Source: Butyricimonas sp. Marseille-P3923
Lineage (GTDB): Bacteria; Bacteroidota; Bacteroidia; Bacteroidales; Marinifilaceae
Direction of reading: 5' to 3'
Length of the DNA: 64,000 nucleotides
NCBI RefSeq assembly: GCF_900184685.1
Contig: NZ_FXXL01000007.1
Location: forward strand, 620,001-684,000
Notes under the pieces: model-generated
What the model saw: only the letters and a program-made list of their open reading frames with translations
Databases searched by the model: none
What the model was told of the DNA's origin: nothing
In this document: piece after piece, positions 51,537 through 59,861 of the stretch
How the letters are laid out: each line of letters opens with the position of its first letter
How positions within the stretch are numbered: position 1 is the stretch's first letter
Translations under genes and position numbers: made by a program

Positions 51537-51690
51537 GTTTATAAGGTTTATAAAGTTTGTAAGGTTTATAAGGTTCATAAAGTTCATAAAGTAACGGGAG
51601 TTCTTCGGACAGTGTTTATCGGCAGCTCAAGCTGCCGTGGACAAAGCGCCCCGCAGGGGTCTATAAACCTTATAAACTTTATGAACTGTT
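51537..51690. repeat. Family 1 inverted-repeat element, copy E
   Basis: Arms of GTTTATAAG/GTTCATAAA units; core with TTCTTCGGACAGTG, CGGCAGCTCAAGCTGCCG and CGCCCCGCAGGGG, nearly identical to copy D (6926). It sits between the response regulator and hydF on the minus strand. Confidence 0.9.
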
Positions 51691-52842
51691 TTATCTGTAC
51701 ATTTTCACGTCTTCCCGGGTGATGGTATTTCCGCCGAGAATGACCAACCGTTCCACGACGTTGCGTAGTTCACGAATATTACCCGTCCATTCGCACTCCT
51801 TGAGGGCGTCGATAGCGTCCGCGTCGATGCTTTTCGGGGCGATGCCCATTTCGGTGCAGATGTCTGTCAGGAAATGGGGAACCAGTATTTCGATATCTTC
51901 CAACCGTTGATTTAATGGCGGGACGTCGATGATGATGACGCTTAGGCGGTGGTAGAGGTCTTCCCGGAAATTACCCCGCTTGATTTCTTCTTTCAGGTTT
52001 TTGTTCGTGGCTGCGATTACGCGTACGTCAACGTTGATGTCCGCATCACCGCCCACGCGGGTTATTTTCTGCTCCTGCAAGGCGCGTAACACTTTTGCTT
52101 GTGCGCTGAGGCTCATGTCGCCGATCTCGTCCAGAAAGAGGGTGCCGCCGGTGGCTAACTCGAACTTTCCTTTCTTTTGCTTGATGGCGGAGGTGAAAGA
52201 ACCTTTCTCGTGCCCGAACAATTCGCTCTCGATCAGTTCGGAGGGAATAGCGGCACAGTTTACTTCCACGAAAGTGCTTTCTTTCCGGTGACTGAGCTCG
52301 TGCAACTGGTGGGCTACCAGTTCTTTGCCGCAGCCGTTAGGTCCCGTGACGAGCACACGGGCATCGGAGGCTGCCACTTTCTCGATTATGGAGCGCACGC
52401 GGTTGAGTGCGTCGGATTGACCGATCATCTCGTATCGCTTGCTGACTTTGTTTTTCAGCGTTTTGGTTTCGTGTATCAGCAAGTGTTTGTCTGTCGCATT
52501 CTTTATGGTGATCAACAACCGGTTCAAGTCCAGTGGTTTCTCGATAAAGTCGTAGGCTCCTTTCTTGATGGCCTCGATTGCCGTGTCTATCGTTCCGTGT
52601 CCCGATATCATGATAACCGGGGTGTCGGCGGAAAACTCTTTGATACGTTCCAGTACTTCGATGCCCTCCATTTTGGGCATTTTTATATCGCAAAATACAA
52701 TATCCGGTTTCTCCGATTTCACTGCCACGAGTCCTTCCATGCCGTTCTCGGCAAGCACGATTTCGTGTCCCTCGTACTGGAGAATATCTTTCATGGAATT
52801 GCGGATACTCCTCTCGTCGTCAATCACAAGTATTTTTGTCAT
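51691..52842 (-). CDS. Sigma-54-type response regulator lacking a DNA-binding domain
   Basis: 383 residues from ATG 52842 (MTKILVIDDERSIRNSM); the reading frame continues upstream but through repeats. Receiver domain with D52 in DIVFCDIKMPKMEG, then the AAA+ domain: Walker A VTGPNGCGKELVAHQ, GHEKGSFTSAIKQKKGKFEL in place of the GAFTGA loop, Walker B GTLFLDEIGDMS. The protein ends right after the AAA+ lid (NVVERLVILGGNTITRED), so no Fis-type helix-turn-helix is present. Such truncated members occur in Bacteroidota. The sensor kinase is not next to it. What it regulates is unknown; it might act without DNA contact. Confidence 0.88.
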   Translation of the reverse strand: MTKILVIDDERSIRNSMKDILQYEGHEIVLAENGMEGLVAVKSEKPDIVFCDIKMPKMEGIEVLERIKEFSADTPVIMISGHGTIDTAIEAIKKGAYDFIEKPLDLNRLLITIKNATDKHLLIHETKTLKNKVSKRYEMIGQSDALNRVRSIIEKVAASDARVLVTGPNGCGKELVAHQLHELSHRKESTFVEVNCAAIPSELIESELFGHEKGSFTSAIKQKKGKFELATGGTLFLDEIGDMSLSAQAKVLRALQEQKITRVGGDADINVDVRVIAATNKNLKEEIKRGNFREDLYHRLSVIIIDVPPLNQRLEDIEILVPHFLTDICTEMGIAPKSIDADAIDALKECEWTGNIRELRNVVERLVILGGNTITREDVKMYR

Positions 52843-52904
52843 AGTACATCTTTTTTGTCTCACGGCAAATTTAGTATTTATTTTTGGATATGGGAAGGGG
52901 TGAG

Positions 52905-53112
52905 ACAAAAGTTGCAGGTTACATTCGCCTTCGGCGAGTTGCAGGTTACAACCAAAATAAAGTTTTACCCGCGGCGAAACTTTATTTTGATTATTCCCGG
53001 GAAATAAGTATTTTTGAGTGATTTTATAACTTGCCGAAGGTAAATGCAACTTGCAACTCGCCGCACGGCGGCGAATGTAACTTGCAACTTTTGCCGAAGG
53101 CAAAACTTAATA
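52905..53112. repeat. Family 2 inverted-repeat element with internal hairpin
   Basis: Left units TTCGCCTTCGGCGAG and GTTGCAGGTTACA; right units AACTTGCCGAAGG, CAACTTGCAACTCGCCG and TTGCCGAAGGCAA. In between, AAAATAAAGTTT (52954-52965) pairs with AAACTTTATTTT (52977-52988). It fills the gap between the divergent response regulator and patatin genes and must contain their promoters. Confidence 0.82.
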
Positions 53113-53116
53113 AACT

Positions 53117-55306
53117 ATGAAGCGGTCTTTGGTTTTTCTTCTTGTATTGTTTCTTGTATTGGATGTTCAGGCGCAGCGCAAAAAGGTGGGGTTGGTGTTA
53201 AGTGGCGGCGGGGCGAAAGGAGTGGCGCATATCGGTGTGTTGAAGGTGCTGGAAGAGGCGGGTATCCCGATAGATTATATCGCGGGCACGAGTATGGGGG
53301 CTCTCGTGGGGGCTTTGTACTCGATCGGTTATGACGCGCGCACGATGGATAGTCTGGTGAGGGCGCAGGACTGGATGTTTTTGTTGAGTGATAAAGTGTA
53401 TCGTTATAACCTGCCTTTCTCGGAGAAAGAGGAAACGGAGAAATATCTTGTTTCCGTGCCGATTAAGAACAATCGCGAGCTGAAGATCCCGTCGGGGTTT
53501 ATCAGCGGACAGAATATATTCAACCTGTTTTCCGATTTGACGATAGGGTATCACGATTCGCTTGATTTCCACCGGTTGCCGATCCCGTTCGCTTGCGTGG
53601 CAAGTAATCTGGTGGACGGCAAGGAGGTGGTGCAGGATCGCGGGACTTTGCCGCTTGCCATGCGCGCGAGTATGGCTATCCCGGGGGTGTTCGCCCCGGT
53701 GAGAAGGGACGGGATGGTGCTGGTAGACGGGGGAATATCGAATAATTTCCCGGTGGATATAGCGAAAGAAATGGGTGCTGATATTATCATCGGGGTGGAC
53801 GTGCAGGCGGAATTGAAAGACGCTTCCGGTCTGGAGTCGGTGACGGGAATTATCGACCAGATGACCTCGTTTCTGGGAATCCAGAAGTACGAGGAAAACA
53901 AGAAGATGGTAAACGTGTATATCAAACCGGACGTGTACCCGTACTCTGCCGCCAGTTTCTCGACCCGGGCAGTCGATACCTTGATTATGCGGGGGGAAGA
54001 AGTTGCCCGTGCCCAATGGGACGAGTTGATGAAGCTGAAACGCGAACTGGGAATACCGGAGAGTAAGAATGCCGCGGATACGGAGGATAAAGTGGTGCTT
54101 CTGAACGATACGCTCACGATAGATGAAGTACACTTGACGGGGATTGATGCGCGGGACGAGAAATGGTTGAGAAAGAAGATACGGATCAAGAATTATAGCC
54201 GCATCACGTTAAATGACCTGCATCACGCGATAGCCGAGTTGTACGGTATCGGGGCTTTCTCCAGCGTGAGCTACAAGTTGAGCGGGGGACCGGTGTATGA
54301 CTTGGAACTGATTCTGAAACAGAAGCCCATGAGTTCGTTGAATCTCGGGTTCCGTTTCGACTCGGAGGAGATGGCGGCGATATTGTTGAACACGACGATA
54401 TCGCACAAGGAGTTGCGGGGGTCCCGCCTTTCGCTGACCGGGCGATTGAGTATGAATCCTTACGTGAAGTTGAATTATTCCCTCGGGAATACTTTCCTGC
54501 GGAGGTTCGAGCTGGGGTACACGTTCAAGTATAATAATCTGGATATTTACCACAAGGGGAAAAAGCAGGATAATATAGAGTACGCTTACCACAAGGTGGA
54601 GTTGGGCGGTTCGGATATTTATTTCCGGAATTTCAAGATGCAGATCGGGGCGCGTTACGAGTATTTCAATTACGAGTCGTTCCTGTTCTCGGATCGGGAT
54701 CATAATATTAGGGTAAAACCGGAAGGGTTTTTCAGCTACTACGGGTTGGCGCATCTGGAAACATTCGACAAGCGTTATTACCCCACGAGAGGGATCTCGT
54801 TGAAAGTCGATTATTCGCTTTACACGGATAATTTCCTGACGTACAATGACGGTGCGCCGTTCTCGGCGATAGGTTTGGATTTCGAGAGCGTGTTGTCCAT
54901 TACCCGGCGCGTGAAGTTTATTCCCTCGATATACGGTCGGGTATTGATCGGGAATAATATCCCTTATCCTTACTTGAATTGCATGGGAGGTGACGTTGCC
55001 GGACGGTATGTCGACCAGCAGTTGCCGTTCCTCGGTATCCAGCATCTGGAGATATTCGACAATTCGCTGGTGGTGGCTAAAATCATGTTGCGCTATAATC
55101 TCGGGCGGAATCATTATATATCTTTGTCCGGGAATTACGCCAAGCAGGATGCCAATTTCTTTGACGTGTTCGGGGGCGATGATATTATTGGCGGGGGTGT
55201 GGGATACTCGTACGATAGTTTCGTGGGACCGATTGACGTCACTTTCTCGCTGTCGGATTGGTCGAAGAAACTAGGGTTCTACTTTAATTTGGGATATTAC
55301 TTTTAA
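53117..55306 (+). CDS. Patatin-like phospholipase autotransporter (type Vd-like)
   Basis: 729 residues. Signal peptide to about residue 20 (LDVQA-Q), then a patatin domain: GGGAKG (31-36), nucleophile S59 in GTSMG and catalytic D204 in VDGGISNN. After about residue 330 comes a POTRA-like piece (TIDEVHLTGIDARDEKWLRK to ISYKLSGGPVYDLELI-like) and then about 300 residues of beta-strands ending in FYFNLGYYF. Patatin-POTRA-barrel order and length fit type Vd autotransporters (PlpD of Pseudomonas, FplA of Fusobacterium). Whether the phospholipase is released is not visible. ApbE and an Omp85-like gene follow closely. Confidence 0.88.
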   Translation: MKRSLVFLLVLFLVLDVQAQRKKVGLVLSGGGAKGVAHIGVLKVLEEAGIPIDYIAGTSMGALVGALYSIGYDARTMDSLVRAQDWMFLLSDKVYRYNLPFSEKEETEKYLVSVPIKNNRELKIPSGFISGQNIFNLFSDLTIGYHDSLDFHRLPIPFACVASNLVDGKEVVQDRGTLPLAMRASMAIPGVFAPVRRDGMVLVDGGISNNFPVDIAKEMGADIIIGVDVQAELKDASGLESVTGIIDQMTSFLGIQKYEENKKMVNVYIKPDVYPYSAASFSTRAVDTLIMRGEEVARAQWDELMKLKRELGIPESKNAADTEDKVVLLNDTLTIDEVHLTGIDARDEKWLRKKIRIKNYSRITLNDLHHAIAELYGIGAFSSVSYKLSGGPVYDLELILKQKPMSSLNLGFRFDSEEMAAILLNTTISHKELRGSRLSLTGRLSMNPYVKLNYSLGNTFLRRFELGYTFKYNNLDIYHKGKKQDNIEYAYHKVELGGSDIYFRNFKMQIGARYEYFNYESFLFSDRDHNIRVKPEGFFSYYGLAHLETFDKRYYPTRGISLKVDYSLYTDNFLTYNDGAPFSAIGLDFESVLSITRRVKFIPSIYGRVLIGNNIPYPYLNCMGGDVAGRYVDQQLPFLGIQHLEIFDNSLVVAKIMLRYNLGRNHYISLSGNYAKQDANFFDVFGGDDIIGGGVGYSYDSFVGPIDVTFSLSDWSKKLGFYFNLGYYF

Positions 55307-55312
55307 GGTTTT

Positions 55313-56302
55313 ATGAAGAGATTGGGGATTATTATTTGCGTGTTAATAGCATGCGCGGGATGTCAACGGAACATGTACCGGTTTACCGAGGGAACGGTGT
55401 ACGGTACTACCTATCATATATCTTACAAGAGTGACAAGGATTACGCGGCGGAGATACGCCGGGAGATGGAGCGCGTGAACGAATCGCTTTCCATGTTTAA
55501 CAAGAAATCGACGATAGCCCGCCTGAACCGGGGGGTGACAGACCGGACGGATTCGCTGTTCGTGAGATTGTTCACGAAGGCGGCAGAGATACACGCGAAG
55601 ACAGGGGGTGCGTTCGATATCACCGTGGCACCGCTGGTGAACGCGTGGGGATTCGGTTACAAGAACGAGCGGTTGCCGTCGGCGGAGAAAGTGGACTCGT
55701 TGCTGCAATACGTGGGGATGGAGAAGTTGAAAATAGAGGACGGCCGGCTTGTCAAGGCGGTCGAGGGCATCCAGATGGATGCCAGTTCGATAGCCAAAGG
55801 GTTGGGCGTGGATCTGGTAGCGGAATTTCTCGAGGGGCAGGGTGTACGGGATTACATGGTGGAGATTGGCGGGGAAGTTCGGGTGAAGGGACAAAGTAAT
55901 AAATCCCGCCCGTGGCATATCGGTATCGACAAACCGATAGATGACGAGGCGGCTTCTCGCAGGGAGTTGCAATTCGTGCTGGAAATGGGAGAGGGTGCGT
56001 TGGCGACATCGGGTAATTATCGCAGGTTTTACGTCGTGGACGGGAAAAAATATTCCCACACGATAAACCCCAAGACGGGTTTTCCTGTCCAACAGGATAT
56101 ACTGGGGGCTTCCGTGTACGCTCCCACGTGTATGGAAGCGGATGCTTACGCCACGGCTTTTATGGTGCTGGGTATGGAGAAAGCGAAGGAAATAGTGGAG
56201 GCCAATCCTAGCGTGGAGGCTTGTTTTATATATCAAAATGAACAGGGAGAGCGTGAAGCGTGGGTGTCTGAAAAGTTGAAAACATTGATATTGAAAGATT
56301 AG
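55313..56302 (+). CDS. apbE: FAD:protein FMN transferase, lipoprotein
   Basis: 329 residues. Lipobox IACAGC (C17) places it in the periplasm or membrane. It attaches FMN to threonine or serine in redox proteins such as Nqr and Rnf. Family features: GTVYGTTYHISY, LSMFNKKSTIARLNRG, HAKTGGAFDITVAPLVNAWG, DASSIAKGLGVDLVAEFLE, YMVEIGGEVRVKG, YSHTINPKTGFPVQ, and CMEADAYATAFMVLG. It follows the patatin gene by six bases. Confidence 0.96.
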   Translation: MKRLGIIICVLIACAGCQRNMYRFTEGTVYGTTYHISYKSDKDYAAEIRREMERVNESLSMFNKKSTIARLNRGVTDRTDSLFVRLFTKAAEIHAKTGGAFDITVAPLVNAWGFGYKNERLPSAEKVDSLLQYVGMEKLKIEDGRLVKAVEGIQMDASSIAKGLGVDLVAEFLEGQGVRDYMVEIGGEVRVKGQSNKSRPWHIGIDKPIDDEAASRRELQFVLEMGEGALATSGNYRRFYVVDGKKYSHTINPKTGFPVQQDILGASVYAPTCMEADAYATAFMVLGMEKAKEIVEANPSVEACFIYQNEQGEREAWVSEKLKTLILKD

Positions 56303-56311
56303 TTCTGTCAG

Positions 56312-58219
56312 GTGAAAGTAATGATTCGTTTATTGATATTGGTTCTAGCATGGGTTTTACTCGTGGAAAGTCGCGCCGGAGCGAGACCTTTATCAGGAAA
56401 CGCATGCTTGTCGCTATCGCGGGACACGGTGAAACAAAACAGTAAAATCTTCCTGCCCGACAGTCTGATTCAAGACACACTCCGGTACGAGTATTCCAAG
56501 ATTAAAAAGGTGGCTTACCGTCGTAAATGGACGAAGGAGCTTTACAAGATGATATTCGTTAATCCCCGGAAATATAATATCGATATTGTTGAAACGGAGA
56601 ATAGTGAAGACCGTTATAAGCCGTACCGGGGAAAAATGATCCGGGAGATTCGTGTCAAGGTGTTGCCTCCTTTCGGGACGAGTGTCAATGACACGATTAA
56701 TTACGGGCAGGATAGCTTGCAGTGGATTCTTGCCCTCGCCAATTCCATTCATCAGAAGTCCGCCGAGCGGGTGATTAAAAAGCAAATGACGGTGAAACCG
56801 GGGATGTATATCGATCCCTTCGAGTTGGTTCAGAACGAGCAATTGCTGAAGGAAATGTCCAATGTCGACGATGCCTTGATAGGGATCGAGCGAGTGGTGG
56901 GCGATACGACGATGGTCGATCTGGTGGTGGTGTGCAAGGACGAGTTCTCGTGGACGGGAGAAGTGTGGAGTAATTTCTTGAATTCCGTGGACATGGGTAT
57001 CGAAACCAAGAACTTGTTCAAGTTGGGGCATATGGTACATTACGAGGCCAGTTACCGTGGGCGTAAAGACCAGAAGTGGGGAAATCTGATCGAGTACAAG
57101 GCGGCGAATGTCGTGGGAACGCACATGGATTTCTACGGGATGTACGAGAATACCTTTAATCAAGAAGTCTTGCGCGTGCAAATGGATAAACGATTCCTGA
57201 CATACAAGACGAAATGGGCGGGGGGAGCCGCTTTTAGCCGGGTGTATTCGTCCAAAACGTTGGTGGACAGGGATATTGCGAAGCCGATAGAGTCGTTTAA
57301 TTATCAGTTATGGGATTTTTGGGGAGGGACATCTTTTTACTTGAACGAGAAATTCAGCTATAACCGGATATTTTACCTGACGGGACGTTACACGGGTACC
57401 AACTTCGTGGATCGTCCGCTGGTGACGAGTGATTCGAATCATTTTTATTACGACCGCAACCGGATCATGGGGGCTTTGACATTCACGAAAATAAAGTATT
57501 TTAAAGCGAATTTGATCTATGATTTCGGGCGCACGGAGGATATCCCTTCCGGTTTGTCCGGCACGTTGCTTTTCGGTTACGAGAAAAGTGATTTCACGGA
57601 GTACGGTTATCTCGGCACGGAATGGCATTACTCGTGGTTTGACAAATACAAGGATAACTTTTACTCGTGGTACGCGGCATTGGGTTCTTTCTGGAACGGC
57701 TACACGGCGGAAAGCGGCGTGTTTAAGGCCGGTGCGCAGTTTATCAGCCCGCTGTACGAGTTGTCCCGGTATCGGTTACGTTTTTACAGTAACATGGATT
57801 ACGTGCTGGGATTCAAGCGGAATCCCGACGATTATATCTATTTCGAAGATGCGAATATACGGGGTTTCGATACCGATACGATACGGGGTAAACAACGTCT
57901 TTCCGGTTCCGTGTCGACAACACTTTTCCTGCCGTATATCAAGCGGGGATTCCGGGCATCCGTGACTACTTTCGTGGATTGGGGGGTACTTGCCAGAGAG
58001 GATAAATCGATATTTAAAAGTCAGTCGTACTGGGGGATAGGGTTCAGTCTGAATTTGCGTAATGATAATTTGATTCTAAAGAATTTAAGCATACGTTTTG
58101 CTTTTTACCCGAAGGTTCCGCCTGACGCCCACTTGATCGAGGTGGATGCCTCGAGCCGACGGAAAACAGGGTTTTATGATTACCGAGTCTATAAACCGGA
58201 CGCGATTAAATACGAGTAG
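56312..58219 (+). CDS. Omp85-like outer membrane protein
   Basis: 635 residues with an N-terminal signal segment. A POTRA-like piece (about 110-215: IREIRVKVLPPFGTS, HQKSAERVIKKQMTVKPGMY, DPFELVQNEQLLKEM) is followed by about 400 residues of alternating strands. IRGF (516-519) with a following GKQRL matches the [VI]RG[FY] loop motif that marks the Omp85 superfamily. The C-terminus AFYPKVPPDAHLIEVD... extends past the barrel. It may export or insert another outer membrane protein, perhaps with the neighbouring patatin protein. It begins nine bases after apbE. Confidence 0.75.
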   Translation: MKVMIRLLILVLAWVLLVESRAGARPLSGNACLSLSRDTVKQNSKIFLPDSLIQDTLRYEYSKIKKVAYRRKWTKELYKMIFVNPRKYNIDIVETENSEDRYKPYRGKMIREIRVKVLPPFGTSVNDTINYGQDSLQWILALANSIHQKSAERVIKKQMTVKPGMYIDPFELVQNEQLLKEMSNVDDALIGIERVVGDTTMVDLVVVCKDEFSWTGEVWSNFLNSVDMGIETKNLFKLGHMVHYEASYRGRKDQKWGNLIEYKAANVVGTHMDFYGMYENTFNQEVLRVQMDKRFLTYKTKWAGGAAFSRVYSSKTLVDRDIAKPIESFNYQLWDFWGGTSFYLNEKFSYNRIFYLTGRYTGTNFVDRPLVTSDSNHFYYDRNRIMGALTFTKIKYFKANLIYDFGRTEDIPSGLSGTLLFGYEKSDFTEYGYLGTEWHYSWFDKYKDNFYSWYAALGSFWNGYTAESGVFKAGAQFISPLYELSRYRLRFYSNMDYVLGFKRNPDDYIYFEDANIRGFDTDTIRGKQRLSGSVSTTLFLPYIKRGFRASVTTFVDWGVLAREDKSIFKSQSYWGIGFSLNLRNDNLILKNLSIRFAFYPKVPPDAHLIEVDASSRRKTGFYDYRVYKPDAIKYE

Positions 58220-58291
58220 ATCAACGGTATTTCGATACACTTTTTAACTAGATTCGTTTTAAATAGGCTTCCGAAATTCCCCGAGAAGTTG

Positions 58292-58299
58292 TATCTTTG
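58292..58299 (+). promoter_or_regulatory. -7 element of the antiporter gene
   Basis: TATCTTTG, 21 bases before the ATG at 58321; no exact TTG upstream. Confidence 0.5.
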
Positions 58300-58320
58300 C
58301 GATAAATTAATTTGGAGAGG

Positions 58321-59454
58321 ATGAAGAAGGTTTTTTTGTTTTCTATTTTTTTACTTTGCGGCTTATTTTTTTCTCAAATACTCCCGTCCGCCATGGGAGA
58401 AATGTACGGGAGTTTTTATAGTGTATGTAAATGGCTGATGTTTATCTGCCTCGCGTTTATCATGATAAACGTCGGACGGGAGTTCGAGTTGGATAAGACG
58501 AAATGGAGATCTTATACCACCGATTATTTTATCGCCATGGCGACTGCCGCCGTACCTTGGTTACTGATCGCTTTCTATTATATTTTCTTTTTGGACACGG
58601 GGCTTTCGTGGCAGAATAACTTGCTGATCAGCCGGTTTGCCGCCCCGACGTCAGCAGGGATATTGTTCACGATGCTGGCTGCCGCCGGACTGAAACGGGA
58701 GTGGATTTACAAGAAGACACAGGTACTTGCCATATTTGACGATTTGGATACGATTCTTTTGATGATTCCTTTGCAGATATTAATGATTGGTTTCAAGTGG
58801 CAGTTGTTCGTGATTATACTGGTCGTTTGCGTGCTTCTGATCTTCGGATGGAAGCGTTTGAGTTCGCTGAATCTGCCACAGTCGTGGAGGGCTATTTTGC
58901 TTTATTCCGTGTGTATCGTGGCAGCGTTCGAGAGCGTGTACCTGATCACGAAATCGCTCATGGGACAGGACGGGGCAATTCATATCGAGGTGTTGTTGCC
59001 CGCTTTCGTGCTGGGGATGGTGATGAAGACGGTTCACAAGCATTCGCGCGAGGAAGAGAGGGCGTCCAGCTTTATTTCCTACTTGTTTATGTTCCTCGTG
59101 GGATTGAGTACGCCGATTTTTATCGGTCTGGAAACCGGAGGCGACAGTATGCCCGGGTGGGGGGTGCTTATCTTTCACGTGATTGTAGTGACGGTGCTTT
59201 CTAATCTGGGAAAGATGTTCCCGCTGTTTTTCTATCGTGACCGGAAGATACAGGAACGGTTGGCTCTGTCAATCGGTATGTTTACCCGCGGTGAAGTGGG
59301 AGCGGGGATTATCGTGATTGCCATGGGTTACCAGTTGGGCGGTCCGGCATTGATTATCTCTATCCTTAGTCTGGTGCTGAATCTCGTGTTGACCGGATTC
59401 TTCGTGGTTGCCGTGAAACGTATCTCGCAGAGCGTGTATGGGGTTAAAGAATAG
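58321..59454 (+). CDS. Cation:proton antiporter (CPA family)
   Basis: 377 residues with about twelve membrane helices. The helix with LAIFDDLDTILLMIPLQ has the paired acidic residues expected of CPA2/NhaA-like antiporters; MINVGREFELDKTKWRSY, RFAAPTSAGILFTMLAAAGL and GMFTRGEVGAGIIVIAMG are other family-type stretches. Probably Na+ or K+/H+ exchange across the inner membrane. ATG 58321 is preferred to the TTG at 58312. Confidence 0.85.
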   Translation: MKKVFLFSIFLLCGLFFSQILPSAMGEMYGSFYSVCKWLMFICLAFIMINVGREFELDKTKWRSYTTDYFIAMATAAVPWLLIAFYYIFFLDTGLSWQNNLLISRFAAPTSAGILFTMLAAAGLKREWIYKKTQVLAIFDDLDTILLMIPLQILMIGFKWQLFVIILVVCVLLIFGWKRLSSLNLPQSWRAILLYSVCIVAAFESVYLITKSLMGQDGAIHIEVLLPAFVLGMVMKTVHKHSREEERASSFISYLFMFLVGLSTPIFIGLETGGDSMPGWGVLIFHVIVVTVLSNLGKMFPLFFYRDRKIQERLALSIGMFTRGEVGAGIIVIAMGYQLGGPALIISILSLVLNLVLTGFFVVAVKRISQSVYGVKE

Positions 59455-59459
59455 TTTTT

Positions 59460-59588
59460 GGATTTATGATTTTAGATTTCTTGATTGAAGATTTAGGAAT
59501 TTAATGATTTGAACGGAAATCAATTAATAACTTATTTGTTATCAATTAGGTTAGAGTGTCAATCGTAAATCAAGAAATCATAAATCAA
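59460..59588. repeat. Family 3 element after the antiporter gene
   Basis: GGATTTATGATTTTAGATTT on the left, AATCGTAAATCAAGAAATCA on the right; a central TTAATAACTTATTTGTTATC has its own dyad. It separates convergent genes and may terminate both. Confidence 0.72.
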
Positions 59589-59855
59589 TCAGTTGTTCTT
59601 TATTTTCTTGATTAAGGCGTACATTCTCCACCACAAGTAGGCGATAAGTAACACGGATATCGTGTAGATGATTCGGTTGTCGATGTCTATAAACCGTTTG
59701 AACATCAACGGTACCGCTCTTACTGTGTTCCACGGGTTTATTCCTTGCCACGAGAAGCGTACTTCGGTTGGGGACGCGATGATGGAAATGATACTGAATG
59801 CCGCAACAAGAGCGACGAGCGATATGATTAGAGAGGTTTTGTCTATATTTTTCAT
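59589..59855 (-). CDS. Small membrane protein, unknown function
   Basis: 88 residues with two membrane helices (LIISLVALVAAFSIISIIA and YTISVLLIAYLWWRMYAL) separated by a polar stretch and ending in KKIKNN. It starts six bases after the pbp1A stop codon and is probably cotranscribed with it. Not assigned to a family. Confidence 0.6.
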   Translation of the reverse strand: MKNIDKTSLIISLVALVAAFSIISIIASPTEVRFSWQGINPWNTVRAVPLMFKRFIDIDNRIIYTISVLLIAYLWWRMYALIKKIKNN

Positions 59856-59861
59856 TTGCAT

